Source of the DNA: Actinomycetota bacterium
GTDB taxonomy: Bacteria; Actinomycetota; Thermoleophilia; UBA2241
Reading direction: 5' to 3'
NCBI GenBank assembly: GCA_026392265.1
Contig: JAPLCL010000131.1
Coordinates: 1-25,171, forward strand
Length of the DNA: 25,171 nt
Shown here: in pieces, positions 16,501 to 23,788 of the stretch
Layout of the letters: every line of letters begins with the position of its first letter
Position numbering within the stretch: the first letter of the stretch is position 1
Notes under the pieces: model-generated
The model's input: the letters and a program-made list of their open reading frames with translations, nothing else
The model's database searches: none
What the model was told of the DNA's origin: nothing
Translations under genes and position numbers: made by a program

Positions 16501-17955
16501 GCCTACGGATGTGGCCCCAACTCGATGATCGAGCATCTCTTCAGCGACCTATTCGAGGAGTGGCCGCACGCGGTCCTCGAGAGCGACGGGCACGGGGGCA
16601 AGGCCGGCTACGTGACGCGTGTGCAGGCCTTTTTGCACAGCGTGCGCATGTGGCGCGGGGACGGCGCCGGAGTGCTCCCGGCTTCCCGGCTGGCGCGCTT
16701 CGACCGCCCGCTGCCGCACAGCCTGGACGCGGGCTACGACCGCTTCTTCTTCGGTCACCTGGGCGGAGGCCTCAGCAGGCATCTGGCCGCGGCGATGCGC
16801 GGCGCCGGCTACGACGCCACGTTCGTCGGCGAGCCCGACGCCGCCGCGCTGCGGGTCGCCGGCGCGGCCTGTTCGGGCAAGGAATGCCTGCCCTACCAGC
16901 TCATCTGGGGCAGCTTCGCCCGGTTCCTCGAACACGAGGCGCCGCAGCTCGACGGGCGCCGCGCCTTGTTCCTCAGCGCCGGTAACGGGTTTCAGGCGTG
17001 TCGCGCCAATCTGTTCCCCTTCACCGAGCAGCTCGCCTTGGAGAGGCTGGGGCTCGACGACAGCGTGGAGGTGGGTGACTTCAGCCTGGTGAGCGCCAAC
17101 GTGCGCATCATGCCGCTGGCGTGGATCGCCCTGGTGGCCGTCGACCTGCTCAACATGCTGCGCTTCTACCACCTCGCCACCGAACGAGAGCGTGGCGCCT
17201 CGGATGCGTTGTTCGCCGAGTTCTCGGACCGTCTCGAGGAGATGCTCGAGCAACCGCGGCCCGACGCCGGACTCGCCGGCAACGCGGCGGAGGCTCTGCG
17301 CTTCTGCGCTGAAGTCGAGGCGCTGCTCGGGGAGGCCGCGAGGCGTTTCCGCGAGCAGCTCGTCAACGCCACCCGGGCCGCCGACCTGCGCGACGTGTAC
17401 CTGTGCGGCGACCTCTATCTGCGCGTCGACGAGTGGGGCAACGACGACTTGCAGCGTAAGCTCGCCGATCACGGGCTGCGCCCCATCTTCGAGCCCTACG
17501 GCGCGTTCTTCGAGCTGCTACAGATGCGCCAGATCCAGGATGGCGTGGGGCTTCGCAAGCGGCCCGAGAAGGAGGCTACGCTCCTCACGATGCGGTACGT
17601 GGTCCGCCGGCTGCTCGAGGCCGTGCGCGCGGACCACCCGTGGGCGTTCTGGAACGATGCCCGCGACGTCGACCGCGAGAGCCGGCGCCTCATCGCGCCC
17701 TACCCCTTCGGCGAGACGATCCCCGCGATCGGCGGCGCTCTGCTGAGCTGGCGCACCCAGCCTGTTGACGGCGTGGTCTCGGTGGCGCCGCGCGGGTGCG
17801 GGCCGGCTTTGGTCGCCGAAGCCCAGCTTCGGCGCGAGGCCGGCCTCCCGGCCCTGTTCGTCTACAACGACGGCGACCCCATCGACGAAGCGCGCATCGC
17901 CGGGTTCGCCTGGCGTCTGCGCTCGCGCCCGGCGCGGCGCACGACGACCGGCTGA
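13543..17955 (+). CDS. Giant 2-hydroxyacyl-CoA dehydratase activase (double BcrAD/HgdC-type ATPase plus dehydratase-like region)
   Basis: From GTG 13543 the protein has 1470 aa. Two ASKHA ATPase domains of the BadF/BadG/BcrA/BcrD type occur in tandem: residues about 28-285 ('FLGVDLGKVTT') and about 347-635 ('VLGLDLGSTGSKAALLD'). Each carries two cysteines spaced as in HgdC: Cys152/Cys191 ('ERCSAGTGE', 'SRCAVFAKSE') and Cys483/Cys523 ('RVCSAGTGS', 'QTCTVFVAD'). In HgdC this pair binds one [4Fe-4S] cluster across a dimer. A Cys-rich linker follows ('FQCKDRDCFNACRLE', then 'GGQCPKYDD'), and residues about 715-1460 match the COG3580/COG3581 region related to the dehydratase subunits. The family couples ATP hydrolysis to low-potential electron delivery. 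No separate dehydratase genes are nearby, so the substrate is unknown. GTG 13504 is rejected because it lies in the loop of the upstream hairpin. Confidence 0.85.
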   Translation: MNDPARSPLPVNEAGTACLRVAAADSGVLFLGVDLGKVTTCLAVGEVSGDGELRVVETRAVRHLGDPLRPFLDLYGGLDLTRLAGVAATGVYGDRLGEPALGGLPEEIAQEAAAAWLYPHGPLNIVRVGGGGYSLLTRDALGRVSYAANERCSAGTGETVEGLCTRLGRSLAEAVELAEGSPDGVTVTSRCAVFAKSELTHFANQGEPHGRIFRGLFTGVARNVHSLYDKSKVDGPVVLVGHGALIAPVAEGIASLSEAPVEVAERAGVFEALGALAFVAGGCDTATGAATARQDRRADAAAFSSDPRALVRPSRSRIGRLQPAKEGPGAVIRLEGAHEATSAPGAPAVLGLDLGSTGSKAALLDLATGAVLASVYRRTEGNPVEAAQALVAEGGEMLPNPVVAVGVTGSGRDAAAAVFRAVYPDLGARLTVQNEIVAHATAAARLDPAGGRSISIVEIGGQDAKFINVEGGRVVDADMNRVCSAGTGSFLEEQALAHGIDDIAEFGRLAARSEGPPDLGQTCTVFVADVAAEALSDGFSREDIFAGLQYSVVRNFRSRVMGQRRLLERVFFQGKPASDPGLARTLAAVLERDVYVPADPGAMGAVGVAMLAAGALAGSEDAAPRAIDLARVLDAKVAGRREFQCKDRDCFNACRLELAEVDVLGERRKVVSGGQCPKYDDVSTAGEKLPKDAPNPYREREDLLLGLLAEEPVATPAVALSVGLPYVHYLVDTLPFFHTFLRRSGYDVDVLRPGPGTLAEGDRRCAAPGACAPVKLLHGLAGAGVDVLVAPLFVHLPLPNAGDVTYTCPMAQGAPDMTAGALAAEGLQTRVLRPVLFEKEGDGFDSPRARRAMRRAAEALAEAAGGAGGHSPERFSAAYAAALTSQRRFEEGLRRIGERALAWARDHDYPVVLIVGETHVIHDAVLDAGIHELAAANGALALPVDCYPVPDDLPGLSRVHWASAGQTLRAAAAGAMAGDVFPLLLGAYGCGPNSMIEHLFSDLFEEWPHAVLESDGHGGKAGYVTRVQAFLHSVRMWRGDGAGVLPASRLARFDRPLPHSLDAGYDRFFFGHLGGGLSRHLAAAMRGAGYDATFVGEPDAAALRVAGAACSGKECLPYQLIWGSFARFLEHEAPQLDGRRALFLSAGNGFQACRANLFPFTEQLALERLGLDDSVEVGDFSLVSANVRIMPLAWIALVAVDLLNMLRFYHLATERERGASDALFAEFSDRLEEMLEQPRPDAGLAGNAAEALRFCAEVEALLGEAARRFREQLVNATRAADLRDVYLCGDLYLRVDEWGNDDLQRKLADHGLRPIFEPYGAFFELLQMRQIQDGVGLRKRPEKEATLLTMRYVVRRLLEAVRADHPWAFWNDARDVDRESRRLIAPYPFGETIPAIGGALLSWRTQPVDGVVSVAPRGCGPALVAEAQLRREAGLPALFVYNDGDPIDEARIAGFAWRLRSRPARRTTTG

Positions 17956-17970
17956 CGCCCTCCGCCTTCC

Positions 17971-19677
17971 TCAGGCCTCCGGCTCCGGCTGTGCGTCGGC
18001 CTCCGGCCCCGCCTCGCTCTCGAGCTCGCCGCTCTCTGGGTCCATCGCGTGTGTGCGTCGCAGCGGATCCTCGCGCAGGAACAGCACGACGATCAGGCCG
18101 GCGACGCCCACGATCGTGGCCAGCACGAAGATGTCGCTGATCGCCATCTGCAGGCTGTGGCGCACGGCGGCCATGAACTGCGCGAACAGCTTCTCGCCCT
18201 GCGGCCCGAACTTGGCGAATGCCGCCAGGATCTTCGTTCTGGCGCTCTCGGAGAGCAGCACCTGAGGATTGTCGAGGAGGGCGGCGCCCTTGCCGTACGT
18301 GAGCTTCGGCAGGGGCGCCGGGAGGTTCTGGAGCATCGCCGCGCGGAACTGGTTGTTGAGGATGGTGCCGAAGATCGCCATGCCCACGGTGGCGCCGATG
18401 GAGCGGAAGAACTGGAGCCCTCCCGTGACCTCGCCCAGGCGGTGCGAAGGGTACTGATTCTGCACGATGACCGTGAACGAGCTCATGCTGATGCCGAGCC
18501 CGAGGCCCATGACGACCATGTTCACGGCGAGCACCGCTGAGGATGTCGTGACGCCCATGCGCGACAGCAGGAAGGCGCCGAGGGTGACGCAGGCGAAGCC
18601 GCCGACGACCAGCCACTTGTAGCGGCCGGTCTTCGCGAGGATCTGACCGGCGCCGATGCTGGTGACCATGGCGCCGAGCATCATCGGCATGAGGATGATG
18701 CCAGAGTTGGTCGCCGACTTGCCCTGCACGCCCTGGACGAAGAGCGGCAGGAACATGATGGCGCCGAACATCGCCGCCGACTGCAGCATGCTGGCCAGCG
18801 CCGAGACGCGGAAGATGCTGTTCTGGAAGAGGCGCGGGTTGATGACCGGCTCGGCGGCGCGCATCTCGCGGAGATAGAAGGCTACCCACATCACGCCCGA
18901 GAAGGCGAACAGCGAGATGATCTGCCACGAGCCCCAGGCGAGCTCGCTGCCCGCCCAGCTGAAGGCCAGCAGCAGCGGGACGGCGGCGGCCACGAGCAGA
19001 GTGGCACCGCTGTAGTCGATGCGATGCTTGTGAAGGCTCACGTGGCCGGGGAGGGCGACGGCCGCGGCCGTGAGGGCGGCGATGCCCACCGGCAGGTTCA
19101 CGTAGAAGACCCAGCGCCAGCTGTAGTTGTCGGTGATCCAGCCGCCGAGGAGCGGCCCGATGATGGTCGCGACCGCGAACACGCTCATGAGCACGCCGCT
19201 CCAGCGGGCGCGTTGCGCCGGCGGGAAGATGTCACCGATGATCGCCTGCGAGATCGGCATCATCGCGCCGGCGCCCAAGCCCTGCAGGGCGCGGAAGGCG
19301 ATGAGCTCGGTCATGCCGTTGGCCTGGCCGCACAGCGCCGAGCCGATCATGAAGATGGCCATGCCGAGGATGAAGAAGCGCTTGCGGCCGAAGGCGTCGC
19401 TGAGCTTGCCCCAGATGGGCATCGACGCCGTCGAAGCGAGGAGGTAGGCGGTGGCGACCCAGGCGTAGTGCGAGAGGCCGTTGAGGTCGGCGATGATGCG
19501 CGGCATCGCCGTGCCGACCACGGTCTGGTCGACGGCAGAGAGCAGCATGCCCAGCATCACGGCGACGATCACCGCGGCGATGCGCCGGCGGCTGAGCGTC
19601 TCGCCCCAGGGCTGCGGCGCGGCCGCCGCGGCAGCGGCGGAGTCGGCGGCGGGAGCGGTGGCGCGGACCTCAGCCAA
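17971..19677 (-). CDS. DHA2-family (14-TM) MFS drug efflux transporter
   Basis: The protein (568 aa) is an EmrB/QacA-type proton-coupled exporter. Visible signatures are 'VDQTVVGTAMPRIIADL' in helix 1, motif A 'GKLSDAFGRKRFF' between helices 2 and 3, and the antiporter motif C 'ATIIGPLLGGWITD' in helix 5; the length fits 14 membrane helices. The C-terminal 30 residues are acidic and Glu/Pro-rich. The start is TTG 19677, which overlaps the marR stop by 8 bp, so the two genes are translationally coupled in a classic MarR-efflux operon. Likely substrates are hydrophobic toxic compounds; none can be named. The 3' end is 15 bp from the stop of the convergent activase gene. Confidence 0.88.
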   Translation of the reverse strand: MAEVRATAPAADSAAAAAAAPQPWGETLSRRRIAAVIVAVMLGMLLSAVDQTVVGTAMPRIIADLNGLSHYAWVATAYLLASTASMPIWGKLSDAFGRKRFFILGMAIFMIGSALCGQANGMTELIAFRALQGLGAGAMMPISQAIIGDIFPPAQRARWSGVLMSVFAVATIIGPLLGGWITDNYSWRWVFYVNLPVGIAALTAAAVALPGHVSLHKHRIDYSGATLLVAAAVPLLLAFSWAGSELAWGSWQIISLFAFSGVMWVAFYLREMRAAEPVINPRLFQNSIFRVSALASMLQSAAMFGAIMFLPLFVQGVQGKSATNSGIILMPMMLGAMVTSIGAGQILAKTGRYKWLVVGGFACVTLGAFLLSRMGVTTSSAVLAVNMVVMGLGLGISMSSFTVIVQNQYPSHRLGEVTGGLQFFRSIGATVGMAIFGTILNNQFRAAMLQNLPAPLPKLTYGKGAALLDNPQVLLSESARTKILAAFAKFGPQGEKLFAQFMAAVRHSLQMAISDIFVLATIVGVAGLIVVLFLREDPLRRTHAMDPESGELESEAGPEADAQPEPEA

Positions 19678-20212
19678 TGTGTGTCGCCCCGGCGTCGTCA
19701 GGCGTGACTGGCGCGGCCACGTCTAGCGCCGCGGCGATGCGCAGCAGACCGCGAAAGCCGCGCGTGAGGCCGTCGAGCTCGGCGTCGGTCAACGCGCCCA
19801 GCCAGGCGAGGATGTGCCCCTCGCGGCCCTCGCGCAGGCGCGCCGCGAGCTCCTCGGCCGCCGGCGTGGCGGTGACCAGGGTGCGCCGGCGGTCTTGCGG
19901 GTCGCGCTCGCGGACGGCGAGGCCGAGCTCCGCGAGCTTGTCGACGAGGAGGCTCGCGGCCGGCTCGCTGAGACCCAGGCGCCGGCCGAGCTCGCCGACG
20001 GGCTGCGGCCCGTTCGTCGTCAGGGTGGCCATGGCCTTGAACTGGCCCATGGTGAGCTCGAGGGACAGGAGCTCCGGGCCGGCGCTGCGGTTGAGGGCGG
20101 CAAACACCGCGTGAGCCGCCTCATGGCAGTCGGCAAGACGCTGGGCATGACGTGCGGACTTGGGCAGGGCGGACCTCCGCCGGCCGGAGGGACCGGCCGC
20201 GTACTTTTGCAA
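19670..20212 (-). CDS. MarR-family transcriptional regulator
   Basis: The open frame is 180 aa from TTG 20212. A winged helix spans about residues 50-120: 'LTMGQFKAMATL', 'PVGELGRRLGLSEPAASLLVDKLAELGLAVRERDPQDRRRTLVTAT', including the D-x-R-R wing tip typical of MarR. It precedes and overlaps a DHA2 exporter, so it probably represses that operon and itself until a toxic ligand binds. The start is uncertain: TTG 20212 lies inside the operator-like palindrome about 5 nt from the predicted transcription start. A GGAGG further in would best serve a non-standard CTG at residue 16, and that GGAGG is paired in a small hairpin (mRNA CCTCCG with CGGAGG, about 20174-20190). Confidence 0.85.
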   Translation of the reverse strand: MQKYAAGPSGRRRSALPKSARHAQRLADCHEAAHAVFAALNRSAGPELLSLELTMGQFKAMATLTTNGPQPVGELGRRLGLSEPAASLLVDKLAELGLAVRERDPQDRRRTLVTATPAAEELAARLREGREGHILAWLGALTDAELDGLTRGFRGLLRIAAALDVAAPVTPDDAGATHIG

Positions 20213-20244
20213 AGAGTATGTATTTTACAAAAGTACGCGGCCGG
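20193..20244. promoter_or_regulatory. 17-bp perfect inverted repeat overlapping the marR promoter
   Basis: Arms CCGGCCGCGTACTTTTG (20193-20209) and its exact complement (20228-20244) flank an 18-nt AT-rich spacer. On the - strand TTGCCG (20250-20245), a 17-nt spacer that is exactly one arm, and TAAAAT (20227-20222) form a plausible promoter. The dyad therefore spans the promoter and start of marR, as expected for an autoregulatory MarR operator. Confidence 0.65.
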
Positions 20245-20290
20245 CGGCAAGCGCCCGTCGCAAGGCCGTACGGCGCGCCTGAGCCCTCCG

Positions 20291-21793
20291 TCAGTCGTTG
20301 AAGATGACGCCTTCCGGCGTGGGCGTCATGCTCTCCGCCGTCTCGGTCCTACGGTGGAAGAAGCCCGGTTGCACGACCCACGAGACGACCATCGCCAGTA
20401 CTCCGCCGACGAGGAAGGCGACGGCGATGATGAACGGCGGGCCGATGCCCCACCAGGAGGTGCCCGAGGCCGAGTTGGCGGGGTTCCACAGGTCGATCAG
20501 GGACTTCACGAAGATGTAGGTGAGGATGATGCCGCCGAGCGTCGGCGCCAGAAACAGCATCACGATGTTCTTGCCGCTCCTGAACGCGGTGCGCCGGTAG
20601 AACACCGGCACCGCATACCCGGTGATGCCCAGGTAGAAGGCGATCATCAGGCCCAGGGAGGCGATCGAGTCGTAGAGGATGTTCTGACTTACGATCGTGA
20701 GCCCCACGTACCACGCGATCGAGAGCACACCGAAGATGACGGTGTTGAGCAGCGGCGTCTTGAAGCGCGGGTTCACCTTGGCGAACACCCGCGGCAGCGC
20801 GCCGTGGACCGACATGCTGAGGGCCGTCCTCGTCAGGGGCAGGATCGTGGTGAGCGTGGAGGCGACCGCCGAGGTGAGCACCGCGATGATGAGGAACTTG
20901 TCGAGGGCGCTGCCCAGCACCAGCGTGCCCAGTGAGGCGAAGATGTCGTCGGAGTTGTTGGCCAGGCCGGCCGGGCCGGCGTAGGCCTGCGCCGCGACGG
21001 TGATGATCACGTAGGTGCCGAGGAGCATGAGTGTGCTCACCACGGCGGCGACGCCGGGCGTACGCGACGAGTCCTGGGTCTCCTCGTTGACCGACACGGT
21101 GGTGTCCCAGCCCCAGTAGATGAACACCGCCAGCAGCACGCCGGCGGTCAGGGCGCTGGCCGACACGTTGAACGGCGAGAACCAGCTGAGCTTGATCGGC
21201 ATCGAGCCGGGCGGGTGCGAGACGTAGACCTTCACGAGCGCCGTCACGGAGAAGACTCCGAGGATCAGGAGTTCGGCGATGAGCAGCCCCCACTGCGTGC
21301 GCGCCGAGATCTCGATGCCGACGGCGGTGATCACCGTGGTCATGGCGATGAAGAGGACGCCGACGAGCGTCACCGCGAACGTGGAGCTCGCCGCCGAGCC
21401 CCAGCCGAACAGGAGGAAGTAGTACTGCCCCGCCACCTGGGCGAGGTTGGCCATCACGATCGCATCGGCCGCCATGATGACCCAGCCGGTGATGAACCCC
21501 GTCTGCGGCCCGAAGGCGCGCGTGACCCAGCTGAACGAGGTCCCGCAGTCGGGGTCGGCCCTGTTCATGTAGTAGTAGGCGCTGGCGATGAGGAGCATCG
21601 GGATGAAGGCGACGATCATGATCGCCGGCGAGGACAGGCCGACGGCCGCGGCCACCAGCCCGAGCGTCGCCGCCAGGCTGTAGGCCGGCGCTGTGGAAGC
21701 CACGCCGATCACGACGCTGGACGCCATGCCCAGAGCGCCGCTCTTGAGGCCCTTCTCGTACTGGGTCCGGGCTTCGGGGTTCGGACTTTCCAT
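20291..21793 (-). CDS. APC-family amino acid permease
   Basis: The protein (500 aa) starts at ATG 21793, nine bases after AGGAGG. It begins with a polar 25-residue tail, then 'SVVIGVASTAPAYSLAATLG', the helix-1 signature of this APC branch, and 'NRADPDCGTSFSWVTRAFGPQTGFITGWVIMAAD' around residues 75-115. About 12-14 membrane helices are apparent. The substrate cannot be read from sequence. It is divergent from the relic of an MttB-type methyltransferase, which could mean that it once imported a methylated amine or betaine; this is speculative. A - strand TTGACA promoter and a palindrome lie upstream. Confidence 0.85.
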   Translation of the reverse strand: MESPNPEARTQYEKGLKSGALGMASSVVIGVASTAPAYSLAATLGLVAAAVGLSSPAIMIVAFIPMLLIASAYYYMNRADPDCGTSFSWVTRAFGPQTGFITGWVIMAADAIVMANLAQVAGQYYFLLFGWGSAASSTFAVTLVGVLFIAMTTVITAVGIEISARTQWGLLIAELLILGVFSVTALVKVYVSHPPGSMPIKLSWFSPFNVSASALTAGVLLAVFIYWGWDTTVSVNEETQDSSRTPGVAAVVSTLMLLGTYVIITVAAQAYAGPAGLANNSDDIFASLGTLVLGSALDKFLIIAVLTSAVASTLTTILPLTRTALSMSVHGALPRVFAKVNPRFKTPLLNTVIFGVLSIAWYVGLTIVSQNILYDSIASLGLMIAFYLGITGYAVPVFYRRTAFRSGKNIVMLFLAPTLGGIILTYIFVKSLIDLWNPANSASGTSWWGIGPPFIIAVAFLVGGVLAMVVSWVVQPGFFHRRTETAESMTPTPEGVIFND

Positions 21794-21840
21794 GGCGCAA
21801 GCCTCCTGAGCGTCGCAGGTCATCCGGACGGCATAGATAA

Positions 21841-21856
21841 CACCATCGCGATAGTG
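21841..21856. promoter_or_regulatory. 16-bp palindrome, candidate operator of the APC permease
   Basis: CACCATCGCGATAGTG is palindromic except for one pair, centred on ATCGCGAT. It covers the transcription start predicted from the upstream -35/-10, so a repressor bound here would block the permease promoter. Confidence 0.45.
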
Positions 21857-21859
21857 ACT

Positions 21860-21887
21860 ACAGTAAGTCCTCTTGGGGTCGTGTCAA
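21860..21887 (-). promoter_or_regulatory. Promoter of the APC permease
   Basis: On the - strand a perfect TTGACA (21887-21882) is followed by 16 nt and TACTGT (21865-21860), a weak -10. The ATG is at 21793 with a good ribosome binding site, giving a leader of about 60 nt. Confidence 0.5.
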
Positions 21888-21972
21888 GGCGCCATTGCAC
21901 GGGCCGGCGATCTGCTGCGTGCCGGCCTTGGCGGCGGGCCCGGGAGGCCGCTCTGATAGACCCGTAGCACCG

Positions 21973-22344
21973 ATGGACTTCCCCACCGAACGCGCTTGCG
22001 CCGCCGATCTCTGGCCGCCGGAGGCGATCGAGACCATCTGAGCGGCGTCGCTTGAGTTGCTCTCGCGGCTCGGCGTGTGCGTCGACTCGCCGCGCGCCGT
22101 GCACTTCCTCGAGGCCGCCGGGTGCACACCCGGGCCGCCGGGCCGGGTGCTGATGCCGGCGGCCGTCGCCGCCGCGGCCCTCGAGGCCTGCCCCGCCGAG
22201 CTCACGCTGCTGGCCCGTGACCCGGCGCGCGACATCCCCATCAGCGCCGCGCCCGGGCGCGTTAACGTGCACACCACGGGCGAGGCCCCCGACATCGCCG
22301 ATCCGCGCCGCCTGCTCGCCGAAGCGCTGGGCGGCCCTCGCTAG
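21973..22344 (+). pseudogene. Relic of a trimethylamine methyltransferase (MttB) family gene, N-terminal part only
   Basis: One reading frame from ATG 21973 to TAG 22342 is interrupted once by TGA at 22039-22041. Around the stop it reads 'LWPPEAIETI' and then 'AASLELLSRLGVCVDSPRAVHFLEAAGC', followed by 'RVLMPAAVAAAALEACPAELTLLARDPARDIPI' and 'VNVHTTGEAPDIADP'. This order matches what I know of MttB-family N-termini, where a helix 'LHEASLEVLERVGV.V.SPEAL..L..AG' leads to 'V.IP..LVEEAL..AP..F.LY.RDP' and then 'GTGG.AP'. Full MttB proteins are about 480-500 aa; about 120 codons remain. The fragment ends where the MFS gene ends on the other strand (4-bp overlap). The TGA is not pyrrolysine, which uses TAG much further in. 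Confidence 0.6.
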
Positions 22345-23639
22345 ACCGCCTGCTCGGGCCGTTCACCGCGGGGCTCGTCGCCGAGCGTGGCCCGCGCCGC
22401 AGTCCGGTCCTCATCCCCGTCTCGCGCTCCCGTCCCGGTGCGCAGCAGCGGGAAGAGCAGGGCGCCCAGAACGCCGGCGGCCGCTACCACGGCAAAGGCG
22501 CCGCGGCCGCCAAGTACATCCAGCGCCCAGCCACCGAGCAGCGGCCCGAGGGCGTAGCCGCCGATGTAGACCATCGTCCAGAAGCCCATGTAGCGGCCGC
22601 GAAGCGCTGCGGGAGCCAGGTGCGAGACCACGGTCGAGGAGATCGGCACGAGCAGTACGATGCCGAAGCTGATGGTGATGACGCAGGCGAACGTGAACGG
22701 CCAGGGGACAAAGGCGGCGCTCCCCGTGCCGACGCCGATGCACAGACTGGCCAGCGCCAGCAGGAGCATGTGGTCGACACGACCGAGGATGCGGACCACA
22801 GGGTATTGGAGGATGGCCGTGGACGCCCCGTACGCGACGAGGACGATGCCCCACATCTCGGCCGACACCCCGTGCAGGCCGGCGAGCACGATCGGCATGG
22901 TGACCATCACCTGCCCGAACCCGTAGAGCGGAAGCAGTGCCACGACGCAGAAGGCCAGCATGCGGCGGTCGCGGAGAACCTGTCCGTAGCCGCGAAATGA
23001 CGAGCCGAACGAGCCCCGGCCGGCCGCCAGCGGCCGGGTCTCCTTGAACAGGGTGACGACCATCAACAGGAAGATGCCCAGCACCAGGCCGGCGCCCAAG
23101 AAGCTCGTGCGGAAGGTGGGGTCGAGGACGATGAGCGGCGCCGCGACGAGCGGCCCCAAGGCGAGGCCGGTGTTCAGCGCCACGCGCGCGATGCTGAACG
23201 CCTCGGTGCGGCGAGAGCGAGGCGTGAGGTCGGTCACCATGGCGTTGCTGGCTGTGAGGTACTGCGCGAAGCCGAACGCCGCCTCGAAGGCAAACAGGGC
23301 GATCACAAGCCAGAGCCGATGAGCCACGCCCAGGCCGATGAAGAGGGCCATGCCCGCGCAGATCGCCAGGATCAGCACGGGGCGCCGGCCAAGGCGGTCG
23401 GCAATCGCGCCACCGACGATCTGGAACGGCAGGCCGGCCAGAAGCGTGACGCCGATGATGAGTCCGATGGACGTCATCGACAGCCCCAGGCGCTGGTTCA
23501 GGTACAGCGTCTGGAAGGGGTAACACATCGTCACGCCGATCGCGTAGACGAAGGTGCCGGCAACGAGCAACCAATACTGCCGGGGGAACGTGCGCACGCC
23601 GGCGGCGAAGAGGGCTCTCCGTGTGATGTCCGCCGTCAT
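22341..23639 (-). CDS. MFS transporter (12-TM, DHA1-like)
   Basis: The protein (432 aa) starts at ATG 23639, directly after GGGGAGGAG. Twelve hydrophobic segments are apparent. Motif A is present as 'GGAIADRLGRRPVL' at about residues 77-90, and a degenerate copy 'APAALRGRYMGFW' lies in the second half, as in DHA1-type exporters and MdtH-like proteins. Residues 410-432 are polar. Substrate unknown; the fold fits efflux of small molecules. It is divergent from the pirin gene (149-bp gap), which may share its control region. A 7-bp inverted repeat lies just upstream. Confidence 0.82.
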   Translation of the reverse strand: MTADITRRALFAAGVRTFPRQYWLLVAGTFVYAIGVTMCYPFQTLYLNQRLGLSMTSIGLIIGVTLLAGLPFQIVGGAIADRLGRRPVLILAICAGMALFIGLGVAHRLWLVIALFAFEAAFGFAQYLTASNAMVTDLTPRSRRTEAFSIARVALNTGLALGPLVAAPLIVLDPTFRTSFLGAGLVLGIFLLMVVTLFKETRPLAAGRGSFGSSFRGYGQVLRDRRMLAFCVVALLPLYGFGQVMVTMPIVLAGLHGVSAEMWGIVLVAYGASTAILQYPVVRILGRVDHMLLLALASLCIGVGTGSAAFVPWPFTFACVITISFGIVLLVPISSTVVSHLAPAALRGRYMGFWTMVYIGGYALGPLLGGWALDVLGGRGAFAVVAAAGVLGALLFPLLRTGTGARDGDEDRTAARATLGDEPRGERPEQAV

Positions 23640-23657
23640 CTCCTCCCCGCAAGATGG

Positions 23658-23682
23658 TGTCGCCAAATGGTATCCGGCGACA
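23658..23682. promoter_or_regulatory. Inverted repeat upstream of the MFS gene
   Basis: TGTCGCC (23658-23664) and GGCGACA (23676-23682) are perfect complements around an 11-nt AT-richer spacer, 18 bp ahead of the MFS start and in the divergent gap to the pirin gene. Candidate operator; the regulator is unknown. Confidence 0.35.
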
Positions 23683-23788
23683 GCGGGCGCGGCGACCCGG
23701 CGACGCCGCCCGGTACGGCGCCGCGGTTGGTGCGCTGCGCCTCCGGGAACCACTCCCACATCGGTACACGACCCAAGGAGTGCATCTC

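Noticed and set aside
14617..16536. Long - strand open frame of 639 codons inside the activase gene
   Set aside because: It is antisense to a gene with clear domain motifs; its translation is His/Gly/Arg-rich without family signatures and reflects high-GC third positions.
21973..22344. A complete small protein from TTG 22057 to 22344
   Set aside because: The sequence upstream of the TGA continues the same family pattern, and the C-terminus stops in the middle of the domain, so a relic is more likely than a functional small gene.
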